Assembly: GCF_002077135.1 (NCBI RefSeq)
Contig: NZ_LDOS01000001.1
Location: forward strand, 384,219-448,218
Direction: 5' to 3'
From: Metallibacterium scheffleri
GTDB lineage: Bacteria; Pseudomonadota; Gammaproteobacteria; Xanthomonadales; Rhodanobacteraceae
Length of the DNA stretch: 64,000 nt
Each line of letters starts with the position of its first letter. Position 1 is the stretch's first letter. A model generated the notes under the pieces. That model saw only the letters and a list, made by a program, of their open reading frames with translations, was not told the DNA's origin and made no database searches. The translations under genes and the position numbers were made by a program. Of the stretch, positions 1 through 6,842 are shown piece after piece.

Positions 1-2
1 GC

Positions 3-518
3 GCCAAGTTCGGGCGCTACGTCGAGGAAATGCTGGTCAGCCCGATGCCGCCGCGGGTGATCCTCGCCGGCTACATTGGCGGCGCCATGCTGCGCGGACT
101 GATGGTGGGCGCCATCGTGCTCGGCATCTCGCTGTTTTTCACCAGCCTGCACATCGTCAGCATCTGGGTGACGCTCAGCAGCGTCGTGCTGACCACGGCG
201 ATCTTCTCGCTGGCCGGTTTCATCAACGCCATGTTCGCGCGCAAGTTCGACGACATCGCGCTGGTGCCGACCTTCGTGCTCACCCCGCTCACCTACCTCG
301 GCGGCGTGTTTTATTCGGTCGACCAGTTGCCGCAGCCGTGGCGCGACATTTCGCACGCCAACCCGATCCTGTACATGGTCAGCGCCTTCCGCGACGGCAT
401 GCTCGGCGTCGGCGACATCGCGCTGCTGCCGGCCTACGCGGTGATGCTGGTGCTGTTCGTGGGGCTGGGCATCATCGCCGAGCGCCTGCTGCACCACGGA
501 CGCGGGCTGCGCAGTTGA
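3..518 (+). CDS. ABC-2 type transporter permease, C-terminal part
   Basis: Open from the window edge; the upstream part is missing. The reading frame is already open before the first Met at 30 (codons from position 3 read AKFGRYVEE), so this is the C-terminal ~171 residues of a longer protein. Four or five hydrophobic segments and the stretch ILAGYIGGAMLRG followed by PLTYLGGVFYSVDQLP match the C-terminal half of ABC-2 membrane subunits of the YadH/NodJ kind, which export polysaccharides or drugs together with an ATPase probably encoded upstream. It ends 25 bp before the 3' end of an oppositely oriented group II intron. Family assignment is confident; substrate is unknown. Confidence 0.85.
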   Translation, partial: AKFGRYVEEMLVSPMPPRVILAGYIGGAMLRGLMVGAIVLGISLFFTSLHIVSIWVTLSSVVLTTAIFSLAGFINAMFARKFDDIALVPTFVLTPLTYLGGVFYSVDQLPQPWRDISHANPILYMVSAFRDGMLGVGDIALLPAYAVMLVLFVGLGIIAERLLHHGRGLRS

Positions 519-579
519 GTCCGCGACCCTCGACTTGGCCCGATAGGGGTCGGGAAGGCTCATCACCTCCCCGCCCTCC

Positions 580-612
580 GAACCGTGCGTGCGGTTCTCC
601 CGCACACGGCTC
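580..612 (-). ncRNA. Group II intron domain V hairpin (intron 1)
   Basis: 33-nt hairpin, beginning GAGCCG and ending CGGTTC on the minus strand, with a GAGA loop region, directly 3' of the maturase stop codon. Domain V is the most conserved catalytic part of group II ribozymes; its intact appearance suggests the intron could still splice. Confidence 0.8.
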
Positions 613-629
613 TCCAGTGGGTGGTTGCT

Positions 630-1961
630 TCATCGAGATCGGCACGCCAAGGCATGGGCTTGGGTTAACGTGAAAAGCCCCTGCTGAGCGAAGTAGCTAT
701 TGGGCCAGCGCTGATGGTCCTCGCGGGTGTGACCGTGCCCACGCCGACCTTCGTATGCACGAAGGATAGAGCGCAGACGCCGGCGGATAAACCCGTCGAG
801 CTTGCTGAAAGTGATCCGGTGGGCATGCTTGAAGTACTGGTACCAGCCCCGCAGCATCGGGTTGATCTGGCTGATGATGCTCGCCAGCGAACGCCCCTTG
901 GTACGCGGCGTGTGCTGTCGAATTTTGTCCAGCATCGCGTTCCAGCTCTTCGTGCGTACCCGGCGTTGACCGGCCTCGAACCGATAGCCCAGAAACTCGA
1001 ACCCGCGGCCTACCTGTCGGCAGTCGCCGACGTGAGTCTTGTCCGGGTGCAAGGTCAGCTCGTGGGCGTCCACCCACGTGCCAATCTCGGCCAGCGCACG
1101 TTGCGCCTCATCCGCGGTCTGACACAGCACCACGAAGTCATCGGCATAACGCACCATCCGATAGCCACCTGCGGCCATCGTCTCGTCGAGCCCATGCAGG
1201 TAGATATTGGACAACAGCGGACTGATCACCGCACCCTGCGGCGTACCGCCCGTGGGGATCCAGCGTTCCAGTCCCGCCATCACTTCCTGCTTGAGCCACG
1301 ATTCCAGCAAGCGCAGTACGCGGCCATCCGCGATCTGCTCGCGCACCCGCGCCATCAGACCGGCGTGCGGAATGCTGTCAAAGTAGCCGGCAAGGTCGGC
1401 ATCCACCACATGGCAATACCCCGCCCGCAGCAGTGCATCCACCTCCCGCAGCGCACGCTTGGCACCGCGGCCGGGCCGAAACCCGTAGCTGTGTGCGCAA
1501 AAGATCGACTCGAAGATCGGCTCAATCACCAGCCGTACCGCCGTTTGCACCACGCGATCCTTCACCGTCGGTATCCCCAGTGGACGGGTTTGGCCCCGCC
1601 CTTTGGGAATCTCGACCCGCCTGATCGCTTGGGGCCGGTACGTGTCACTGCGCAGCGCCCTCGCCAGCTCGTCGAGGTAGCGCTCGGCATGGGCCGCGAA
1701 CGCGTCCACACTTTGACGATCCACCCCGGCCGCTCCGCAATTGCGCACCACCCGTCCCCACGCCGCTTGCAGCGTCGCCGGACGCATCACCTTGTCCATC
1801 AGGCTGAACCATTTTCCTCCCTTCACGCCGTTGTCCAGCGCTGCCAACATTCGGTCCGTCCATACCGAGGCTTCCACCCAACTCCAATCGCGAGTCTGGG
1901 TATCTTCATCGTGCTTAGCCGTTACCGGCACTTGCGATGAGTTTGCGTGCATCGTTCTCAA
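630..1961 (-). CDS. ltrA: Group II intron reverse transcriptase/maturase
   Basis: 443-residue intron-encoded protein located in intron domain IV. The N-terminal half is a reverse transcriptase domain with GVDRQSV, IPKGRGQTRPLGIPTVKDRVVQ and the catalytic YADD motif at residues 272-275. The C-terminal maturase (X) domain contains INPMLRGWYQYFKH. The C-terminal tail (DHQRWPNSYFAQQGLFTL) replaces an HNH endonuclease, as in many bacterial intron proteins that lack one. The start at 1961 is the first Met; one at 1952 is also possible. The full-length RT and intact ribozyme ends argue for a recently active element. It is not closely similar to the other maturase in the window. Confidence 0.95.
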   Translation of the reverse strand: MRTMHANSSQVPVTAKHDEDTQTRDWSWVEASVWTDRMLAALDNGVKGGKWFSLMDKVMRPATLQAAWGRVVRNCGAAGVDRQSVDAFAAHAERYLDELARALRSDTYRPQAIRRVEIPKGRGQTRPLGIPTVKDRVVQTAVRLVIEPIFESIFCAHSYGFRPGRGAKRALREVDALLRAGYCHVVDADLAGYFDSIPHAGLMARVREQIADGRVLRLLESWLKQEVMAGLERWIPTGGTPQGAVISPLLSNIYLHGLDETMAAGGYRMVRYADDFVVLCQTADEAQRALAEIGTWVDAHELTLHPDKTHVGDCRQVGRGFEFLGYRFEAGQRRVRTKSWNAMLDKIRQHTPRTKGRSLASIISQINPMLRGWYQYFKHAHRITFSKLDGFIRRRLRSILRAYEGRRGHGHTREDHQRWPNSYFAQQGLFTLTQAHALACRSR

Positions 1962-2388
1962 CCTCCCGAATCCACCTTCCTGCCCCCCTTCCCTCCACGC
2001 GGTTTTGCTAGCCGCGCTTCGCGGATCTCAACTCAAGATCCTGCGGTACTACGAAGGCTCTGACTCCCTCACCCGTTCACATCGGGCGCGGGTCTCCCCG
2101 CTTACTGCATCGCACCTTCCCAATGTTCCGTCCCCAACCACACGGTGTGCCCGATCATCGCTTTGACAGCCACCTCAGCGTGATCGGTGAGTTCCAGGCT
2201 TCGCCATGAATGAGCAGGCTCGCCGCAACACCCCGCCGAAACGGGTTCGCTTTACTACGGACCATCAGTTCGTTTCCGGTTGCTCTCCACCCCGCCTCTC
2301 AGCGACGCAGTTACCTTCAACTACAGGGCCTGTGGCTTGCCCCGACGCGGACTTGCACCGCGCTGATACGATGCCCTCACGGGCGCAC

Positions 2389-2472
2389 TCATCCCCGCGC
2401 AGGCGGGGATCCAGCGCTTTTGGATTTCGATCGAGTCACTCACTGGGTCCCCGCCTGCGCGGGGACGACGGG
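2389..2472. repeat. Pair of inverted hairpin repeats (REP-like)
   Basis: Two copies of a palindromic repeat with core TCCCCGCC-loop-GCGGGGA in opposite orientation, 2389-2417 and 2442-2472. Further copies or relatives are at 10968-11018 and 11451-11481. The left copy forms the 5' exon of group II intron 1. This layout resembles the paired palindromes (BIMEs) formed by REP elements; no RAYT transposase is in the window. Confidence 0.75.
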
Positions 2473-2531
2473 TAAAGCACTGGATGACACGCGTTGCGGC
2501 GCCACGCCAAAATCAAGCGCAAGTGCGGATC

Positions 2532-3725
2532 TCACAGCCGCGCGCGGCGATCGGCCAGCAACAACTCGGCGGGCAGCGCCGCGGCGGCCAGACCGCGCGC
2601 GAACAGCATGGCCTGGAAGCGCTCACCCATGGCCTCGGGCAGCATCAGGCGCTTGATCTCCTGCGCCAACGCGTATAGCCCGGCGGCATCCAGTCCGACG
2701 GCGGCCTCGGCGTGTATCTGTTCCAGCCCTGCCGCCAGCAGGAATTGCCCTTGCGGCACGTAGGCCGCCAGCTCCAGGCCCGCGCCCTGTCCGGCCTCGG
2801 CCAGCGCGCTGAAATCGACGCTGGCGGTGAGGTCCTGCAGGCCGGGATGCAGGAACACGTCCGCGTGCACGCGCTGCCGGTAAAACGCGCGCAAGGTGCC
2901 GTTGGCGCGTTGCGGCAGGTAATACTCGGCGCGCGGGTAACCGTAATCGACGAACAGTGCCAGCCCGGCCTCGAGCGTGCCGGCCACCGCCTGCAGCCAG
3001 TACGGCAATTGCGGCAGCAGCTCCGAGCGGTAACCATCGGCGAACGCCCGGCCCAGCGTGCGCTCGAGATGACGCACGGCGGCGGACGTCAGCGCATCGG
3101 CCGGGCGATCCCGGCGCACGAAGGCGCCGGCACCGTCCAGCGCCACGTGCTCCTCGAACACCTCGCCGCCACGCAGCGTGAAACGCGTGGCCGGCAGCGC
3201 GTCGATCACCTCGTTGGCGAACAGCACGCCGCGCCAGGGCGTCTCGGGCGGGCGCTCGAGCCACTGCACGCGCGCGTACAAGTCTTTCGGCAGGCGCTCG
3301 CGCAGTCGCGCCTGCTGGCGCACGCGCAGCTCGGCGCTGGGTTCCAGCATCAGATACCTTGCCGGCAACGCCTCGCGCAGCGCCAGCGCCGCCAGCGCAT
3401 GTTCGGCGAAGGCGCCGCTGCCGCCGCCCAGTTCCAGCCAGTCGGCATCCGCGCCCAATAGCTGCAGCGATGGCGCCAGCGCCGCCGCCACGCAACGCGC
3501 GAACACGGGCCCCAGCTCGGTGCTGGTGACGAAATCGCCCAATGCGCCGAACTTGCGCGAGCCAGCGCTGTAGTAACCCAGCCCCGGCGCGTACAGGCAG
3601 CGCTCCATGAAAGCGTGGAACGGCAGTGGCCCGTGCGCGGCGATGGTTTCGCGCAGCAGCGCGCTCAGGCGTGCCGAATGCGCGAGCGCATCGGCATCGG
3701 GTGCGGGCAGATCGGTGGGCTGCAT
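2532..3725 (-). CDS. MidA-family SAM-dependent methyltransferase
   Basis: 397-residue protein of the COG1565/DUF185 family (MidA/NDUFAF7), class I SAM-dependent methyltransferases; the mitochondrial member methylates an arginine of a complex I subunit, while the bacterial role is unproven. Visible features are the family N-terminal signature FMERCLYAPGLGYYS, then GDFVTSTELGPVFARC, and the SAM site ELGGGSGAFAEH. The start chosen is MQPTDLP at 3725 rather than the upstream in-frame Met at 3854, because the truncated copy at 4600-4841 begins with the same residues at its ATG and the upstream DNA differs. The 5' ~240 bp is nearly identical to that truncated copy (see the pseudogene entry). Confidence 0.9.
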   Translation of the reverse strand: MQPTDLPAPDADALAHSARLSALLRETIAAHGPLPFHAFMERCLYAPGLGYYSAGSRKFGALGDFVTSTELGPVFARCVAAALAPSLQLLGADADWLELGGGSGAFAEHALAALALREALPARYLMLEPSAELRVRQQARLRERLPKDLYARVQWLERPPETPWRGVLFANEVIDALPATRFTLRGGEVFEEHVALDGAGAFVRRDRPADALTSAAVRHLERTLGRAFADGYRSELLPQLPYWLQAVAGTLEAGLALFVDYGYPRAEYYLPQRANGTLRAFYRQRVHADVFLHPGLQDLTASVDFSALAEAGQGAGLELAAYVPQGQFLLAAGLEQIHAEAAVGLDAAGLYALAQEIKRLMLPEAMGERFQAMLFARGLAAAALPAELLLADRRARL

Positions 3726-3877
3726 GGCTGGTCCTTGGGCGACAGCCGGCAAGCCTACATGCGCCGGCGCGTGCGCATGGCGCGTGCGGCGTGGCGCACC
3801 AGCCGCGCCACTGGCGGTCGCGATTCTGACTGTGGAGCGGCCGAACGCGGCCATGGTGCTTGCCGCCCCATGTCGAC

Positions 3878-3896
3878 TATGGCTAAATGCGCCATA
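3878..3896. promoter_or_regulatory. Inverted repeat, possible TA operator
   Basis: TATGGC-7 nt-GCCATA, with six-base perfect arms ending 1 bp before the ATG of the TumE-like gene. Toxin-antitoxin modules are commonly autorepressed through palindromes overlapping their promoter, so this is a plausible operator for the downstream HTH antitoxin. The sequence alone does not prove binding. Confidence 0.4.
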
Positions 3897-3897
3897 A

Positions 3898-4188
3898 ATG
3901 AAAGCCGCGCTGGTCTACCACGACAAGCTGATCGATGTGGATGGATCCATCATCGAGATGAAGATTTGGCGCGTGCCGTTGCCGGTCGACGGCAGTCATC
4001 ATTTGCTCAAGTACAGCCTGTACTACGGGCGTGGCGGCGGGCGCATCGTGGGCTACGACAACGAGTCTGGTAAAGGCGATCATCGCCATCTGCACGACGT
4101 GGAGATGCCCTACACCTTCACCACCGTCGAGCAGCTGCTGGTCGACTTTATCGCCGATGTGCAACGCGAACGAGGGCAACAACGATGA
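3898..4188 (+). CDS. TumE-like (DUF6516) toxin of a type II toxin-antitoxin module
   Basis: 96-residue protein matching the TumE/DUF6516 small-protein family, in which toxins are paired with an HTH antitoxin. Recognisable features are the N-terminal strand-rich segment, the KYSLYYGR...GYDNESGKGDHRH stretch with a conserved HxxH-like cluster, and a C-terminal helix (TVEQLLVDFIADV). It overlaps the downstream antitoxin gene by 4 bp (ATGA), so translation is probably coupled. The pair lies between the intact methyltransferase gene and a truncated copy of its 5' end. The toxic mechanism cannot be read from sequence; the family call is by recognition, not search. Confidence 0.75.
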   Translation: MKAALVYHDKLIDVDGSIIEMKIWRVPLPVDGSHHLLKYSLYYGRGGGRIVGYDNESGKGDHRHLHDVEMPYTFTTVEQLLVDFIADVQRERGQQR

Positions 4189-4535
4189 AGAAGACCATCA
4201 CCATCCATGTCAATGATTCGCTGCAAGCCATGGGCGAGCGCTTCGCGGACGCGTGGCATCGCGCCGAGTCTGGCCGGGAGATGGCCGAAACGCACATTGG
4301 CTTCGTCGAGCTGGAAGCCATGCTGTCGGCCTTGACCCCCAAACGCATGGAATTGCTGCGCGCTCTGCATGCTCATCCGGCCAAGGATGTGATGGCCTTG
4401 TCCAAGGCGCTGGGCCGCGACTACAAGCGCGTGCACCAGGACGTTCGCGAGTTGAGCGCCACGGGCTTGGTGGTGAAAGGTCCGCGCGGCGTGTGCGTCC
4501 CTTACGACGTGGTTCATGCCGAGATGAAGCTGTAG
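4185..4535 (+). CDS. TumA-like HTH antitoxin
   Basis: 116-residue DNA-binding protein. Residues ~40-105 form a winged-helix domain (LTPKRMELLRALHAHPAKDV, then LGRDYKRVHQDVRELSATGL, then a beta wing), like the HVO_A0114-type HTH antitoxins that partner TumE/DUF6516 proteins. Its start overlaps the toxin stop by ATGA. It probably neutralises the toxin and represses the operon, perhaps through the inverted repeat at 3878-3896. The toxin-first order is that of the known tumE-tumA pairs. Confidence 0.75.
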   Translation: MKKTITIHVNDSLQAMGERFADAWHRAESGREMAETHIGFVELEAMLSALTPKRMELLRALHAHPAKDVMALSKALGRDYKRVHQDVRELSATGLVVKGPRGVCVPYDVVHAEMKL

Positions 4536-4599
4536 ACGCGCAACCGCGCGCCGTCAGTGCCAACTGCACGGGTTCGGCGCAGGCGCCGCTGCCGCCCGG

Positions 4600-4841
4600 T
4601 TTCTGCCAACGCGCGAACACCGGCCCCCCAGCTCGGTGCTGGTGACAAAATCGCCCAATGCGCCGAACTTGCGCGAGCCAGCGCTGTAGTAACCCAGCCC
4701 CGGCGCGTACAGGCAGCGCTCCATGAAAGCGTGGAACGGCAGTGGCCCGTGCGCGGCGATGGTTTCGCGCAGCAGCGCGCTCAGGCGTGCCGAATGCGCG
4801 AGCGCATCGGCATCGGGTGCGGGCAGATCGGTGGCTTGCAT
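4600..4841 (-). pseudogene. Truncated duplicate of the MidA-like methyltransferase 5' end
   Basis: From the ATG at 4841 the minus strand encodes MQATDLPAPDADALAHS and continues through GDFVTSTELG essentially identically to the intact gene at 2532-3725; only about three base substitutions were seen over the first ~220 bp. Near 4620 extra C residues shift the frame and similarity ends about 4600. Upstream DNA of the two copies is clearly diverged, though a CGGCAAG.CTA stretch is shared. The TA module lies between the two copies. A recent duplication coupled to acquisition of the module, or a recombination event, is the simplest explanation. Confidence 0.85.
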
Positions 4842-4895
4842 GAGATCGACTGGCGCAAATCGGCAAGTCTATCCGCGCGGCGCAGGCGCCGCGGC

Positions 4896-6784
4896 ATCGG
4901 GTAGGGAGCCGGAATCCTCCGGTCCCCTCCCACACCACCGTACGTGCGGTTCCGCATACGGCGGTTCATGAGTGACGCTGAAGATACCGGCTGGTTTCGA
5001 TCATTGAGACCAACTTCAGCCGGTCGAAGAAGGCTTTCGGAAACGCCTGATTCATGTGACTGGCACCACTGTTCCACCATGGGCCGTGCCCGTTGTGTCC
5101 CGAGTGCCAAGCCCGCGCCTCCGGCAGCCCTCGTTTGCGCAGCAGCGCGGTACGCCGCGGACGCGTCTTGGCTTGCCGCCATAGCAGGCAGCGCAGCCGA
5201 CGCCGCAGCCATCCGTCGAGGTCCTTCCACACCGTCTTGCTCTCGCTGAGCTGGAAATAGCCGATCCATCCACGAAGCACCGGGTTCAGTGTCTCGATGG
5301 TGTGGGTCAGGCTACGTCCGCGCCCCTGACGCAGCAGTTCACGCACGCGGTCGGTCAGGCGGGCCACGCTGTGCGGCGCGACCTTGAGCCTGATATGACC
5401 ACCGGCGTTCGTCAGGGTGTAGCCCAGAAACTTGCGTTTCCATGGCGTGGCGCATGCGCTCTTGGCTTCATTGACCTGCAACTTCAGGCGTTCGTCCAGG
5501 AACACCTTCATGGCGGCCATCACGCGCTGCCCTGCCGCTTCGCTTCGGACATAGATGTTGCAATCATCCGCATAACGACAGAACGCGTGTCCGCGCTTTT
5601 CCAGTTCGCAATCCCAATCCGTGAGCAGGATGTTGGACAGCAACGGCGACAACGGCCCGCCTTGCGGCGTGCCTTGGTCACGTGCTGTTTCCACCCCGTC
5701 ACGCATCAAGCCCGCTTCCAGATAACGGCGGATCAGCTTGAGCACCCGCTCGTCGTCGACGTGCCGGGCGACCCGCGACATCAGGATGTCGTGGTTCACC
5801 CGGTCGAAGAACTTCTCCAAGTCCATATCCACCACCCACGCACGGCCCTCCTGCACATAGTGCTTGGCCGCACGCAGAGCTTGATGGGCACTGCGCCCCG
5901 GCCTGAAACCGTAGCTCGATGCGGAGAACGTCGGCTCGACGATCGGTTGAAGGACTTGCAGCAGCGCCTGCTGGATCAGCCGATCCAGCACCGTCGGGAT
6001 GCCCAGTGTCCGCACCCCGCCCGAGGGCTTGGGAATGTCCACCGCGCGCACCTCCGACGGCAGGTAACTGCCGTCCAGCAAGGCTGCTCTCACGCAGGGC
6101 CAGTGTCTCTTCAGCCAGTCCTTGAACGATCCCACCGTCAGGCCATCGACCCCCGGTGCGCCACCGTTACGAACCACCTTCTGATACGCCGACCACACGT
6201 TGCTGCGTTCGATCACGGCCTCCATCAGCCGTGACACCTCCGCTTTCGTTTGCCCGGCTGCCGCCGTGATCGACTCGGCACCACACGGCCTACCCACGGG
6301 ATACTGTCCCGCCTCTTGGCCCTTGGCCCCGGCTTCCCGGGCTTCTGCTTCGTCGTCGATCATCGAGGTTCAGTCGTCCTAATCGCGGTCTCTCATGTTC
6401 GGCCCTTCGGTCATAACGCACCTACTACGCCCCGCAGGAAGTCCCCTTGGGGGATGGCCTCTGCTGACTTCTCGCTCCGCCTTCCAGCGTCGCCCTTTCA
6501 GGCATGAGGCGAGATCTCCCCGGGTATGACGCACCTGCCTTCCCGCTTATGCCTGTCGGATATACGCCACGTCGTCTGTGCAAGTACCGGGCTTTGACCC
6601 CTTTTGCTGCCTCACCCCAACGTGTCGCCTCGTATCCGCTTCCTGTTCGTCAGGCCAGCGCTTTGCCTCGGGCTTCCTTCAGACGACCAGTCACCCGATT
6701 CGCCCTTGCCTCTGGCTAACTCTTCCCCTTGCCGGGTGAGTAGAGGACTTTCACCTCCAAGCAGGTGCGCCCTGCCGGGCGCAC
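4896..6784 (-). mobile_element. Group IIC intron 2 (complete, 1889 bp)
   Basis: On the minus strand it begins GTGCGCCCGGCAGGGCGCAC at 6784 and ends CCCTACCCGAT at 4896. Positions 6784-6364 hold the 5' ribozyme domains, with no other gene. The 5' end abuts the U-rich tail (CTTTCTTTTT) of the intrinsic terminator of the TonB receptor gene, which is the textbook target of group IIC introns: the stretch directly 3' of a terminator stem. A domain V-like hairpin (about 4966-4933) follows the maturase. The 3' exon is the upstream region of the truncated methyltransferase copy. Confidence 0.88.
4966..6363 (-). CDS. ltrA: Group IIC intron reverse transcriptase/maturase
   Basis: 465-residue intron-encoded protein. 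The RT domain shows GGAPGVDGLTVGSF, VRTLGIPTVLDRLIQQA, SYGFRPGRSAHQAL and the catalytic YADD at residues 264-267. The maturase X domain has LNPVLRGWIGYFQL. The C-terminal region, with WRQAKTRPRRTALLRKRGL and later HMNQAF, is typical of class C maturases; no HNH endonuclease is present. The stop codon lies at the edge of the domain V hairpin, the usual compact arrangement. The first ~45 residues look low-complexity and could be dispensable if translation starts at the Met at 6225. Confidence 0.95.
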   Translation of the reverse strand: MIDDEAEAREAGAKGQEAGQYPVGRPCGAESITAAAGQTKAEVSRLMEAVIERSNVWSAYQKVVRNGGAPGVDGLTVGSFKDWLKRHWPCVRAALLDGSYLPSEVRAVDIPKPSGGVRTLGIPTVLDRLIQQALLQVLQPIVEPTFSASSYGFRPGRSAHQALRAAKHYVQEGRAWVVDMDLEKFFDRVNHDILMSRVARHVDDERVLKLIRRYLEAGLMRDGVETARDQGTPQGGPLSPLLSNILLTDWDCELEKRGHAFCRYADDCNIYVRSEAAGQRVMAAMKVFLDERLKLQVNEAKSACATPWKRKFLGYTLTNAGGHIRLKVAPHSVARLTDRVRELLRQGRGRSLTHTIETLNPVLRGWIGYFQLSESKTVWKDLDGWLRRRLRCLLWRQAKTRPRRTALLRKRGLPEARAWHSGHNGHGPWWNSGASHMNQAFPKAFFDRLKLVSMIETSRYLQRHS

Positions 6785-6815
6785 AAAAAGAAAGGGCCGG
6801 CATCGCTGCCGGCCC
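6785..6815 (-). terminator. Intrinsic terminator of the TonB receptor gene
   Basis: On the minus strand GGGCCGGCA-GCGA-TGCCGGCCC is followed by TTTCTTTTT: a 9-bp perfect GC-rich stem and U tract, 27 bp after the receptor stop codon. Group IIC intron 2 begins at the very next base. Confidence 0.9.
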
Positions 6816-6842
6816 AAGTCTCACACGGAGATGGAAGGATGC

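Larger units (their letters stand above)
543..2388 (-). mobile_element. Group II intron 1 (complete, 1846 bp)
   Basis: Read on the minus strand the element starts GTGCGCCC at 2388 and ends ...GACCCCTAT at 543. A 33-nt domain V hairpin (positions 612 to 580, starting GAGCCGTGTGCGG) and a domain VI hairpin follow the maturase ORF. Positions 2388-1962 hold the 5' ribozyme domains, with the typical GGTGCAAGTCC near the start, and no other gene. The 5' exon is the hairpin ATCCCCGCC-TGC-GCGGGGAT at 2390-2411, so the intron sits immediately 3' of a terminator-like stem, the insertion habit of group IIC introns. The 3' exon is the intergenic DNA after the ABC permease stop. Ends are inferred from consensus and not tested. 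Confidence 0.85.

Noticed and set aside
714-1940. Plus-strand frame of 408 codons
   Set aside because: Antisense to the intron 1 maturase.
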